Assembly (NCBI GenBank): GCA_023418315.1
Contig: JAEZZY010000010.1
Location: 1-64,000 of the forward strand
Direction of reading: 5' to 3'
DNA from: Bacteroidota bacterium
GTDB lineage: Bacteria > Bacteroidota > Bacteroidia > Chitinophagales > Chitinophagaceae
Length of the DNA stretch: 64,000 nt
Shown: piece by piece, positions 43,888 to 52,098 of the stretch
How the letters are laid out: each line of letters opens with the position of its first letter
Position numbering within the stretch: position 1 is the stretch's first letter
The notes under the pieces: model-generated
Told to the model about the DNA's origin: nothing
Database searches by the model: none
What the model saw: only the letters and a program-made list of their open reading frames with translations
Made by a program: the position numbers and the translations under genes

Positions 43888-46800
43888 CTATCTGATCAGC
43901 GTAACATCTCCCTTCTCGGTATAAGTGTTTCTGCCGATTCTATATTTCAGGTAATAAAAATAAACACCGATTTCTGCATAGGTACCTTCATAAGTGCCAT
44001 CCCAGGCATCGTTCACATCAGTGGTGTTCAGTACTTCTTTACCCCATTTATCTACAATGATCCATTTTTCAAGCTCTACAAACGGATTGCTGATGATGAG
44101 TTTCAATTTGTCGTTTCGCCCATCGCCGTTAGGTGTAAATGCCGTAGGGAAGGACAACTGCGTAACGCGTACCGTTATAGAATCATTTGCTCTGCAACCT
44201 TCTGCAGTAACCACTTCCACATAATACTTAATCGTTTCGGGAGTGTTACTTATTGGGTTATTGACGGTGGTATTGGATAAATAATCTGCGGGATACCATA
44301 AGAAGCTGCCATTGCCGGCGGCATTAAGCTGAATGGCATCGCCATAGCGTATGGTTTCATCCGGCCCGGCTTCCAGCCCCGGAAGCGGGTGCAGGTTCAC
44401 GGTTACCGTATCCGCATTTTTGCAAAATTCAGGATCTTCGGGGTTCAATTCAACAATGTATTCACGGCTTTCGCGCGGGGCTACCACCGGTGTGAGGGTA
44501 TTGTGGCCGGACAGCATATCTATAGGCTCACCGCCGGAAATATCTTTCCATACAATATTATAAGTTCCGGAGCTGAAACTAGTAGCAACGCTTAGCATGA
44601 GGGTGTCATCAATGCAGATATAGTAAGGACTAACCGCCGTAACGTCTATCAGTGGTCTTTGTTTCGCATTTACCGTATCAGTGATGAAGCAGGTACGAGT
44701 AGCATCATAGATATGCACTACATAAGACGAGTATTCGTTTATCGGTTTAATATAGGGAGTAGCGCTGGTACTGTCTCTCAACGTATGTAAGCCCGAAAGG
44801 TCTATCCAGGAATATTGATTGGTGCCATTGCCGGTGGCAAATAATTGAAATTCTTCACCGGGGCAAAACAGAATAGTAGTATCCGGCAGCGCATAATAGT
44901 TACCTACCTCTATCGCATGAACCACTACAAGCCCTGTATCAGATATGCTGCAAGCGCCATAGATACTATCGGTTACTACTACTTGGAAGATAGTATCAAT
45001 ACTTGGGTCTATCATAACGGTAGGCGTGTTGCTACCACTGATTATTGCGGGGTTGGGCAGCCATTGGTAAAGGGCATTACTCCCCGCTTTAGGGGCTTGG
45101 GCTGTGAGTTGTACCGGCTCAAATCCATTTGGGAAACAAATGGTAGTGTCTATATCGGTTATTTCAAAAGCGGAATCCAGCACTTGTATTTGTAGATATA
45201 CGGTGTCATACAAATTGCAGGTAGTGGGGTTGGCAGCCACAAACATGACGTTGTAAATACCTGCGGTAGTAAATGTATGAGTAGGATTGCTTACGGTATC
45301 GGTAGTACCATCATCAAAATCCCAATAGTACGTAGCGGCGTTTTGCGAATAACTGGTGAAGCTAACGGTGAAGGGAAGGGTGCAACTGCTAAGCCCCGGT
45401 GAGGCGGTATTCATCGCTACCACTGCTGCCGATTCCACATCCAGTTTATAGCCCACTATATCATAGCCCGCAGAACCTACTCGACTGGGATAAGCGGCGG
45501 TAGGGGTAGTGGGGAAATTATTATTGCCGCAGCACACAGCATGGTAAATTATTCCTTTTTTATCAAAGCGACTGGTGCCGCCATCCAGGTGGTCGCCGGA
45601 TGATCCGAAAAACGTTCCGAAAATTAAATTAGCAGCGTTGGTATCCAGCACGGCTATCCAAAACCCGTCCGGCGAGGAGCTGATCGCATTGGGGGTAATG
45701 GGATAGGCATTCATTCCCCATCCATAGCCTGCCAGATATATTTTACCGCAGTTGTCTGCCAAGAACGCCGTAGGAGCGATGGCAGCAGTCGCGGTGCCGG
45801 AGGAAGCGCCTATCCTTGTTGCCCACATCAGGCTATCCAGTGCGGGCGGGAATTTTGCCAGCAAGGTTCGCCCGTACGCATTGGCATATTTTCCCGCAGA
45901 TATAGGGAAGGTAGTGTCTGTAGCGCCATAGACATAAAGATTGTTTTGTTTGTCAAAATCTACAAACTGTATAGAAGTAGTGCTCGTAGCAGCCGGTGCG
46001 TGCACATAGGTGGAGGCTACCATTCCGGTAAGGTTGGGCGACAGCACGGTTACGACTCCGTTATCTAAATTAGGTCCGTTCGCCGTAGTCTGAAATACAC
46101 CTGTGGTAGTAGGGTAATTCTGGCTTTCGCTGGTGCCTGCCACGGCTATATTTCCGTTGGGCATTTTCCGGATGCCGGTTATCATATCGTTGTTGGCTCC
46201 ACCCAGAAAAGTACTCGCCATCAGGTTGGCACAAGAATTATTCAACATGCTTACTACCCCGTCTGTACCGCCTCCTGCTACTGTTTGCACCGCGCCCGGT
46301 GTAATAGGATAATCGGACGACTGGCTATAGCCGCCTATGTAGATATTATTCATTGCATCCAGATAGATTTCTCCTTTGGGATTATACGCGCCGTCGTCCA
46401 GCGTGCCGCCTATATAAGTAGAACCAATGAGACCGGTGAAGGTATTGTTGAGATGCGTAACGGCATAGTCGAGCTGCCCGTTGTGTGTAATATCATAGCC
46501 GTTTAGCGTTGTCGGAAAATCTGTTGATTCGGTAATGCTCATGACATACAGATCCATGTTATTGTCGCAAATAAGGCTCACAGGCTGATCAGAGCCGACG
46601 CCGCCAAGGTAAGTGGCGTGCAGCAAGGTGCTGCCGTTTGCGCTGAATCGGTCAATGCCTATATCCACCCCGCCGGCAAAGTTCATCTGGAAAGCGCCTG
46701 TTTTTACCGGCCATCCTGTGCCGAAACTTTCTCCTGCATCTATTAAATCTCCCTGATTGTTGTAGGTAGCACAAAACCCGAAGGTCGTGGATGTAGAACC

Positions 46801-47559
46801 GCTATAGGTGGCAAATACCAGAGAAGGGTCAATAACCAGCGGGTAGTCTTTGTTATACGCGCCCAGGCTAAAGCCGATTTTATTCACCCCTATTTTTTTA
46901 TATGCCGAAGGGATGGTTATTTTTTTTCCATCAATAAGTTGGTAAGTATAGGGCGCAGATTCTATCATATCGCCCACAGAGGTTTTCAATTTCAGTTCTC
47001 CTTTAGCGGTGAGTGTAGGGCTTACTCCATCGAAGGAAAGAAGGATATCCGTTGCATCTGCTCCTTTAGCCAATACAAAATCATACTTCAATTGCTCTTC
47101 TGTATTGTAAATAATCAGGTCTATACCGGGATAGAGGCTACGGTAGGTGAGTTTTCCAAAAAGTGGTACGCCGCCTTTCCATTTGGATGCATCTTTTCCT
47201 AAAAAATAATTGTGATAAAATGCACGCTTTTCTTCTGCAACCACCTCGGCATGTTTATTCGCTCCTTCAAAATTCACTTTATAGGCATGGGTACGCACCC
47301 GCTCGCGTGTTATGTCTTTTTTTCCTTTTTGCCTGAGATCATGCAGCCTCATTACATCTTCCACCGAGTAAAAATTATACACAAATCCCTGCGGGGTAAG
47401 GAATAAAGAACCACCCGGCAATACGGCTTTATACTGCACTTCGTTTACCCACTGACCCTGGTTTTGGATGAATGATAAACTCTTGCCCCCTCCGGCAGTG
47501 TGTGCGCGGGATGAAAGCGCTATTAACGACAAGAGCAGCATGTAGAAATATTTTTGCAT
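43888..47559 (-). CDS. Large secreted repeat protein with T9SS type B sorting domain
   Basis: The 1223-residue protein has a signal peptide (MQKYFYMLLLSLIALSSRAHTAG). The N-terminal ~250 residues (SFIQNQGQWVNEVQYKAVLPGG ... DFVLAKGADATDI) are the DUF7948-type domain, and ~300-690 holds SBBP-like beta-propeller repeats (STYLGGxxxD). A PKD domain (YYWDFDDGTTDTVSNPTHTF) lies near residue 745. The last ~85 residues carry the gliding-motility-associated CHU_C/type B tag: FPTAFTPNGDGRNDKLKL, EKWIIVDKWGKEV, DAWDGTYEG, GVYFYYLKY. It should be exported by the T9SS and held at or released from the surface via a PorP/SprF partner. It may be an adhesin. Confidence 0.9.
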   Translation of the reverse strand: MQKYFYMLLLSLIALSSRAHTAGGGKSLSFIQNQGQWVNEVQYKAVLPGGSLFLTPQGFVYNFYSVEDVMRLHDLRQKGKKDITRERVRTHAYKVNFEGANKHAEVVAEEKRAFYHNYFLGKDASKWKGGVPLFGKLTYRSLYPGIDLIIYNTEEQLKYDFVLAKGADATDILLSFDGVSPTLTAKGELKLKTSVGDMIESAPYTYQLIDGKKITIPSAYKKIGVNKIGFSLGAYNKDYPLVIDPSLVFATYSGSTSTTFGFCATYNNQGDLIDAGESFGTGWPVKTGAFQMNFAGGVDIGIDRFSANGSTLLHATYLGGVGSDQPVSLICDNNMDLYVMSITESTDFPTTLNGYDITHNGQLDYAVTHLNNTFTGLIGSTYIGGTLDDGAYNPKGEIYLDAMNNIYIGGYSQSSDYPITPGAVQTVAGGGTDGVVSMLNNSCANLMASTFLGGANNDMITGIRKMPNGNIAVAGTSESQNYPTTTGVFQTTANGPNLDNGVVTVLSPNLTGMVASTYVHAPAATSTTSIQFVDFDKQNNLYVYGATDTTFPISAGKYANAYGRTLLAKFPPALDSLMWATRIGASSGTATAAIAPTAFLADNCGKIYLAGYGWGMNAYPITPNAISSSPDGFWIAVLDTNAANLIFGTFFGSSGDHLDGGTSRFDKKGIIYHAVCCGNNNFPTTPTAAYPSRVGSAGYDIVGYKLDVESAAVVAMNTASPGLSSCTLPFTVSFTSYSQNAATYYWDFDDGTTDTVSNPTHTFTTAGIYNVMFVAANPTTCNLYDTVYLQIQVLDSAFEITDIDTTICFPNGFEPVQLTAQAPKAGSNALYQWLPNPAIISGSNTPTVMIDPSIDTIFQVVVTDSIYGACSISDTGLVVVHAIEVGNYYALPDTTILFCPGEEFQLFATGNGTNQYSWIDLSGLHTLRDSTSATPYIKPINEYSSYVVHIYDATRTCFITDTVNAKQRPLIDVTAVSPYYICIDDTLMLSVATSFSSGTYNIVWKDISGGEPIDMLSGHNTLTPVVAPRESREYIVELNPEDPEFCKNADTVTVNLHPLPGLEAGPDETIRYGDAIQLNAAGNGSFLWYPADYLSNTTVNNPISNTPETIKYYVEVVTAEGCRANDSITVRVTQLSFPTAFTPNGDGRNDKLKLIISNPFVELEKWIIVDKWGKEVLNTTDVNDAWDGTYEGTYAEIGVYFYYLKYRIGRNTYTEKGDVTLIR

Positions 47560-47739
47560 CGGCTTGATTGTTTGCTATGAATAGATAAAAGACAGGTATC
47601 CGCTTTATTGTGTTGGATAGTTCTTTGCGTTTTAAAGATAAACAACTATTTTTTTAAATGAAGCGATAGCAACATATTTCTTATATACCCCGCAAATTAT
47701 ATTTTTAGGGAATGATTCTTTTAGGCTAAACCGTATTTT

Positions 47740-48702
47740 ATGCAGATGATCGGCATCACCGGAGGCACTGGTTTTATAGGGCATCACCTATGCGATCTCT
47801 TGCTCAGCAAGGGCTATAAAGTCATTGTATTTACCAGGGATATGCACAAGCTCACAAGGCGCGAATCGGTAAAATATACCTACTGGAATCCTGATGAAGG
47901 AAAATTCGATCTCAGTTATTTTGATGATATTATAGCCGTCATCAACCTTGCGGGTGCGGGGCTTGCCGACAAGCGGTGGACGGAAAAACGCAAGCAGGAA
48001 ATCATTCGCAGTAGGGTACACAGCACACAATTTCTGATAGAACGCCTCCGGGAGCATGCCCCGAATTGTAAAACACTGATAAGCGCCTCGGCTATCAACT
48101 ACTATGGTGCCGACCGCACGGGGTATATTCCTTTTCGGGAAGAAGCGCCTGCGGCAGATGATTTTCTGGGGACAGTCTGCCGGCAATGGGAAGCAACTAC
48201 CTATACCGGTGCTGATTTTTTGCGAACGGTCATCTTCCGGTTTGGTATGGTACTGGGCAAGGACGATGGTGCTTTTCCCCGGCTTGCCGATCCGCAATCT
48301 ATAGGCATTATCCCCATCATAGGCAGCGGCAGGCAGGTGATGAGCTGGATTCACATCAGCGACCTGTGCCGTATGCTTGTGTGGGCGGTGATGGAAGAAT
48401 CAGTACAAGGCGTTTTTAATGCGGTAGCGCCCTATCCGGTTTCACTGAGACGCATGATGATGACCATAGCCAAAGAAAAAGGTGGGGTGAAAATTCCGGT
48501 TCATGTACCCAACCGGTTGCTTTCCTGGCTGCTTGGCGAAATGCCTCAAGCCGTAATAAAAAGCCTTTGTGTGAGCGCCGAAAAAGTGCAGGAGGCTGGC
48601 TTCAGCTTCCGCTATCCTACTATCGGCGAAGCCGTGAAAAACATCCTGCACCAAGCGGCTATGGATAAGCATAATCGCTCAGATACTCGAAAGGAGGAGT
48701 GA
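47740..48702 (+). CDS. TIGR01777-type NAD(P)-dependent epimerase
   Basis: The 320-residue protein is an extended SDR. Motifs are the NAD(P) loop GITGGTGFIGHHL, VINLAGAGLADKRWTEKRKQEI, SASAINYYG and WIHISDLCRM, all typical of the TIGR01777 sugar-epimerase-like family, with the DUF1731-type C-terminal segment (MPQAVIKSLCVSAEKVQEAGFSFRYP). The substrate is not established in this family. Its 3' end overlaps the convergent dehydrogenase gene by 44 bp. Confidence 0.9.
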   Translation: MQMIGITGGTGFIGHHLCDLLLSKGYKVIVFTRDMHKLTRRESVKYTYWNPDEGKFDLSYFDDIIAVINLAGAGLADKRWTEKRKQEIIRSRVHSTQFLIERLREHAPNCKTLISASAINYYGADRTGYIPFREEAPAADDFLGTVCRQWEATTYTGADFLRTVIFRFGMVLGKDDGAFPRLADPQSIGIIPIIGSGRQVMSWIHISDLCRMLVWAVMEESVQGVFNAVAPYPVSLRRMMMTIAKEKGGVKIPVHVPNRLLSWLLGEMPQAVIKSLCVSAEKVQEAGFSFRYPTIGEAVKNILHQAAMDKHNRSDTRKEE

Positions 48703-49861
48703 GCTTGCCTGCTTCGCAAATGGTGGCGCGGGCTATGATGTCGCTTTCTTCTTTCAATAACTCCGGCAAGACAAATTTTTCCAGATGCTGTCCGAAATGA
48801 AAGGAAGCATCGCGCGGCAATTCATTGGGCAGGTTATCTACCGCCATGATGTCTATCACCTCATTAGTGTTTTGGAAAGGCGAGGTTTTTAGAAACGTTT
48901 TTTTCTCTATTCCGTAAACCGGATTATCTATAGTACTGGCGCCCACATTCAGGGGTACGGAGCCATTCACATCACAAGTGATATCAGCGATTACATTCAT
49001 TTTATAGGCTGCATGTTGCACATCTTGTTTTTCAAACAGCCGTTCGATCTGTTCATCCCAATAAATACCATTCATCAGGATGTCGGTTACGGAAAGATAA
49101 GCGCGGAAAAAGCATTCATAGTCTTGAGGATGTCGGTGAAAATCTTCGCGGGCATAGGTGCCATTGTCTTTACGGCGATAGAGCGTACTTCCTTTCAGGT
49201 TCGTATAAACGGGATAATCGAATGTATTTGTCAAAAAATCTTCAGGCTCTACAAATTCTATATCGGCACGGTCCATCACATCCACCACACCCGAGGCCAC
49301 TCTGCCGGAGCCGGTGATGGCTATTTTAATATTCGGGAAACGAACATGCTGGTATTGCAGGCTCATCTCTTCCAAACCGGCACATTCATGTGCGGCTTTC
49401 AGGTGATAGAGTCCGTATTTCTTTCCATAGGTAAGCAGCCCGTTGTGCGCGCCTACCACGCCGGCAAAAAAACCGAAGCCTAAGATGCGTTGCCCATCGC
49501 TATGCGTGAGTGCTTCATAATCCACCAAACGAATTTTTTTGCGGATGAGGGCGCGCATCAGTTTCTGATTATAGGGTTGTTTTTTCTTGGTATGCGAAAA
49601 AAACAAGTAGGTTTTACCTTCTATTAATTTATCAACCGGCACTTCTTTAATGCCTAAGATAATGGCACATTGCGAAAGATCGGTTACGATTTCGAGTCCT
49701 TCCTGCCGATATTCCTCATCGCTATAGCACCGGTCCGGCGAGGCTTCCACCACTATGGCGACGTTATATTTTTTTTGAATTGCCACGCACTGTTTGGGGG
49801 TGAGCGCCACACGCACGTCTTTAGGAGTCTTTTCTTCTCTTATCAAACCGATCGTAACCAT
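48659..49861 (-). CDS. Alanine dehydrogenase/saccharopine dehydrogenase-like protein
   Basis: ATG 49861 (MVTIGLIREEKTPKDVRVALTP) is preferred; an in-frame ATG at 49912 would give 17 more residues that overlap the divergent hscB start. The 400-residue protein carries an AlaDH/PNT N-terminal domain (RVALTPKQC; VEASPDRCYSDEEY) and a Rossmann domain with ITGSGRVASGVVDVM. This resembles the lysine-ketoglutarate reductase / saccharopine dehydrogenase-related group. The substrate (2-oxo acid plus amino acid) is unknown. It overlaps the TIGR01777 gene tail-to-tail. Confidence 0.78.
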   Translation of the reverse strand: MVTIGLIREEKTPKDVRVALTPKQCVAIQKKYNVAIVVEASPDRCYSDEEYRQEGLEIVTDLSQCAIILGIKEVPVDKLIEGKTYLFFSHTKKKQPYNQKLMRALIRKKIRLVDYEALTHSDGQRILGFGFFAGVVGAHNGLLTYGKKYGLYHLKAAHECAGLEEMSLQYQHVRFPNIKIAITGSGRVASGVVDVMDRADIEFVEPEDFLTNTFDYPVYTNLKGSTLYRRKDNGTYAREDFHRHPQDYECFFRAYLSVTDILMNGIYWDEQIERLFEKQDVQHAAYKMNVIADITCDVNGSVPLNVGASTIDNPVYGIEKKTFLKTSPFQNTNEVIDIMAVDNLPNELPRDASFHFGQHLEKFVLPELLKEESDIIARATICEAGKLTPPFEYLSDYAYP

Positions 49862-49910
49862 GATGGTGTAAAAATTTTGACCGCAAAGATAATGTAGCCA
49901 ACTTTGCTGC

Positions 49911-50435
49911 ATGATGGATTATTTTGAGCTATACGGATTGCCGGTGCGTTTTCATCCTGATAAGGAGGCAGTAAAGAAAAAATTTTATGAGCTGAGTAAG
50001 CAATATCATCCCGACCGCTTTACACTTGCCGGCGAAACGGCGCAAAAGGAAGCCCTGCAAATGGCAGCGTGGAACAATATGTCCTATAAAACCTTGATGA
50101 ATGAGGATGCCCTTGTACATTATATTCTTAAGCTGAAAGCAGTGGCGGAAGACGAAGAAAAATACAACCTGCCGGCTGATTTTTTGATGGCAATGATGGA
50201 ACTGAATGAAGCGGTGAGCGATTATGAAGCGGCGCCGGAAGAGCCGGCAAAAGAGCTGGCAATTCGCAATTGGCAGGAGCAAATGCAGCCGCTCCAACAA
50301 CAACTGGAAGCCCTCACGAAGCAGTATGACCAAACGGGCGAGGAAGCGCTTTTGCAGCAAATAAAAGACCTATACTACCGAAAAAAATACCTGTTGCGGA
50401 TTCAGGAAAGAATAAATACATTTGCAGCCCACTAG
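49911..50435 (+). CDS. hscB: Fe-S cluster assembly co-chaperone HscB
   Basis: The 174-residue protein has an N-terminal J domain (YFELYGLPVRFHPDKEAVKKKFYELSKQYHPDRFT, with the HPD motif near residue 36) and a C-terminal helical domain that binds the scaffold IscU. It stimulates HscA ATPase. No isc genes adjoin it in this window. ATG 49911 and ATG 49914 are both possible. Its stop codon TAG shares its last base with the first base of the downstream tRNA. Confidence 0.9.
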   Translation: MMDYFELYGLPVRFHPDKEAVKKKFYELSKQYHPDRFTLAGETAQKEALQMAAWNNMSYKTLMNEDALVHYILKLKAVAEDEEKYNLPADFLMAMMELNEAVSDYEAAPEEPAKELAIRNWQEQMQPLQQQLEALTKQYDQTGEEALLQQIKDLYYRKKYLLRIQERINTFAAH

Positions 50436-50518
50436 CCCAGATGGCGGAATTGGTAGACGCGCTAGACTCAAAATCTGGTTTCCGCAAGGGAGTGCAGGTT
50501 CGATTCCTGTTCTGGGCA
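50435..50518 (+). tRNA. tRNA-Leu (anticodon CAA)
   Basis: A complete 84-nt cloverleaf can be drawn. The acceptor stem is GCCCAGA / TCTGGGC, the D-arm is GGTAGAC-type, the anticodon stem CTAGA / TCTGG encloses the loop CTCAAAA (anticodon CAA), a long variable arm (GGTTTCCGCAAGGGAGT) follows, and the T arm is GCAGG-TTCGATT-CCTGT. The discriminator is A and CCA is not encoded. Its G1 is the last base of the hscB stop codon. Confidence 0.95.
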
Positions 50519-50520
50519 CA

Positions 50521-50548
50521 GAGCCACCTTAACCGGTGGCTTTTTCAT
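50521..50548 (+). terminator. Terminator after tRNA-Leu
   Basis: The stem GAGCCACC / CGGTGGC with loop TTAAC is followed by TTTTT. It ends the hscB-tRNA transcript. Confidence 0.8.
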
Positions 50549-50610
50549 GCCCTTAAATGTAGTAAAATAGACACCTTCAAAATATTATCATTTCCTATAT
50601 ATTTCTATTT

Positions 50611-50641
50611 TTTCCTTTAAAATTACATTTACCGCTACACT
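50611..50641 (+). repeat. 31-bp direct repeat, left copy
   Basis: This segment matches 51950-51980 with a single C/T difference. Both copies are in the same orientation and they bound the HigBA pair and two decayed genes. Confidence 0.85.
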
Positions 50642-50675
50642 TTACCTAAAAGCACACCACTTTTAAGCCGAAGCA

Positions 50676-50845
50676 ATGGCAATGATAGAGCAAGCCAAAA
50701 ACCAAAAATGTATTTGAAAGTAAAATGCAGGAAAAGCGGTTAAAGGACAAAGTAAAGAAGCTGGCTAATATGCCTGAAATGGTAGAGCGACTTAATTACA
50801 GAGCTTGACAAAAAGATAACTGAAATAGTAAAATATTACCGATAA
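50676..50845 (+). pseudogene. Decayed gene fragment, coiled-coil type
   Basis: One frame has MAMIEQAKNQKCI and a stop; a second yields ESKMQEKRLKDKVKKLANMPEMVERL; a third, after a one-base shift, gives ITELDKKITEIVKYYR and a stop. The pieces join into one helical, Lys/Glu-rich polypeptide broken by two frame changes. It resembles small helical proteins of Bacteroidota mobile elements, but no family can be named. Confidence 0.45.
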
Positions 50846-50892
50846 TCTTATTAATGTTTCCGTGAAATAAATTTTGTTTTTGTAAATTATTC

Positions 50893-50900
50893 TAACTTTG
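50893..50900 (+). promoter_or_regulatory. -7 promoter element (TAACTTTG) of higBA
   Basis: TAACTTTG matches TAnnTTTG; a TTTG (50873-50876) lies 16 bp upstream as a possible -33 element. The higB ATG follows the -7 element by only six bases, so the transcript would be leaderless or nearly so. Confidence 0.6.
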
Positions 50901-50906
50901 TGAAAG

Positions 50907-51200
50907 ATGGTAATAATATCCAAAAGCAAGCTATTAGCCTTTGTGGAACATGACATTTCAGCAAAAGAGGCTATGCTGGAATGGTATCATAAAACAGAGC
51001 TAAGCGATTGGAGTAATTACCATGATGTAAAGGCAACCTTTAATAGTGTGGACGGCGTAGGCAATGACCGATATGTTTTTAATGTAGGTGGCAATAAATA
51101 CAGGATAGTAGCCATGATACATTTCAGCAAAAGAACGCTCTACATAAGATTTGCCGGTACTCATAAAGAATATGATGCTATTGATTGCAAAAACATTTAG
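50907..51200 (+). CDS. higB: HigB-family toxin (mRNA interferase)
   Basis: The 97-residue protein has the HigB layout: MVIISKSKLLAFVEHDISAKEAMLEWYHKTELSDWSNY, then VFNVGGNKYRIVAMIHFSKRTLYIRFAGTHKEYDAID, ending in the conserved FAGTHKEYDxI. HigB toxins are RelE-like and cleave mRNA on the ribosome; catalytic basic residues of the Arg/Lys/Tyr type are present in the conserved strands. It lies four bp before the antitoxin gene. It sits between direct repeats in an accessory region next to tRNA-Leu. Confidence 0.88.
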   Translation: MVIISKSKLLAFVEHDISAKEAMLEWYHKTELSDWSNYHDVKATFNSVDGVGNDRYVFNVGGNKYRIVAMIHFSKRTLYIRFAGTHKEYDAIDCKNI

Positions 51201-51203
51201 AAC

Positions 51204-51584
51204 ATGGAAACCACAGTAACAAAGGCAGCATTTGAGCAAGCGGAAAAAGAAATGGAAAGACTGTTAGCCATTGCCACTAAAAAAGGCGGTTTTGATAACC
51301 TGACCGCCAAAGAGCAAAAAGAACTAACCGCCGTTACAGCCACAGTACAGGCTTATGAAGATGTACATTACAAAGTGCCTATGCCGGACACTCTGCAAGG
51401 CTTGTTGGAACTTAAAATGTATGAAAAGAAGCTAAAACAAAAAGAACTGGCTAAAATGCTTAATACTACTGATACCCAACTTTCAGAAATTATGCACAAC
51501 AAAAGAAAGCCTACCCTATCTTTTTTAAAGGCACTTAATCAAATATTGGGTATTGATGGAAACTTGCTTTTAAGATTAGTATAA
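51204..51584 (+). CDS. higA: HigA-family antitoxin with HTH_3 domain
   Basis: The 126-residue protein has an acidic N-terminal region (about 1-70; helical, Glu-rich) and a C-terminal XRE-type helix-turn-helix (about 75-125: YEKKLKQKELAKMLNTTDTQLSEIMHNKRKPTLSFLKALNQIL). That is the HigA arrangement in Bacteroidota: the toxin is neutralised by the N-terminal part and the HTH represses the operon. It follows higB with a three-base gap. Confidence 0.88.
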   Translation: METTVTKAAFEQAEKEMERLLAIATKKGGFDNLTAKEQKELTAVTATVQAYEDVHYKVPMPDTLQGLLELKMYEKKLKQKELAKMLNTTDTQLSEIMHNKRKPTLSFLKALNQILGIDGNLLLRLV

Positions 51585-51622
51585 ACTTTGCCGTATCTGT
51601 AAACAACAAAAAAATACAAACT

Positions 51623-51939
51623 ATGAAAGGCATAACCAACAACCCCAACGGACGACCCAAAGGCACACCTAATAAAGCCACTAAAAGCCTGAAAATGACG
51701 GTATAGGCATTTCTAAATCATAACATGGAAGATTTACAGCATAATTACAACCAATTAGAGGCAAGGGATAAACTTTATTTCCTTGAAAGATTCTTAGGTA
51801 TGCCATGCCTACACAGGCAGCCGTTAAGGCAGAAATACAACATGAGGACGTAGGGGGAAAGGTAATGATTATAGGAGGCAAAAAGTATGCTGGCAAAGAA
51901 GGAATAAAGCAAATAGCGCATGAAATAAACAACTCATAA
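51623..51939 (+). pseudogene. Decayed mobile-element gene with GRPKGTPNKATK start
   Basis: Translation from ATG 51623 gives MKGITNNPNGRPKGTPNKATKSLKMTV and then a TAG at 51704. The frame continues (AFLNHNMEDLQHNYNQLEARDKLYFLERFLG) and, after a shift near 51800, resumes as YAMPTQAAVKAEIQHEDVGG and ends at TAA 51937. An intact protein of about 105 residues is implied, with one nonsense mutation and one frameshift. The GRPKGTPNK start and helical body are typical of small proteins of Bacteroidota phages and transposons; the family name is not certain. Confidence 0.7.
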
Positions 51940-51949
51940 TTACCATTAA

Positions 51950-51980
51950 TTTCCTTTAAAATTACATTTATCGCTACACT
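51950..51980 (+). repeat. 31-bp direct repeat, right copy
   Basis: It matches 50611-50641 with one C/T difference and adjoins the left arm of the ~95-bp inverted repeat. Confidence 0.85.
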
Positions 51981-51985
51981 AATAG

Positions 51986-52079
51986 CCTGAAAGCATTGAA
52001 AATAAAGGAAAGTAACGTTCCTGGGCATACAGACAATAAAGGAGTTACGTTCAATTGTAACTCCTTTTCTTTTTTAGAT
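51986..52079 (+). repeat. ~95-bp inverted repeat, left arm
   Basis: It aligns with the reverse complement of 53901-53996. Long matching blocks include AAAGCATTGAAAATAAA, ACAGACAATAAAGG and the 25-bp block spanning the hairpin loop. This arm carries a five-base deletion in the tRNA-like segment (TTCCTGGGCATA at 52018-52029). Confidence 0.9.
52038..52068 (-). terminator. Hairpin after the propeller gene
   Basis: A perfect 11-bp stem AAAGGAGTTAC / GTAACTCCTTT with loop GTTCAATT. It lies 31 bp beyond the stop at 52099 and is part of the inverted repeat; T-rich on the plus side, weaker on the minus side. Confidence 0.65.
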
Positions 52080-52098
52080 AAACGTGCGATTTAACAAT

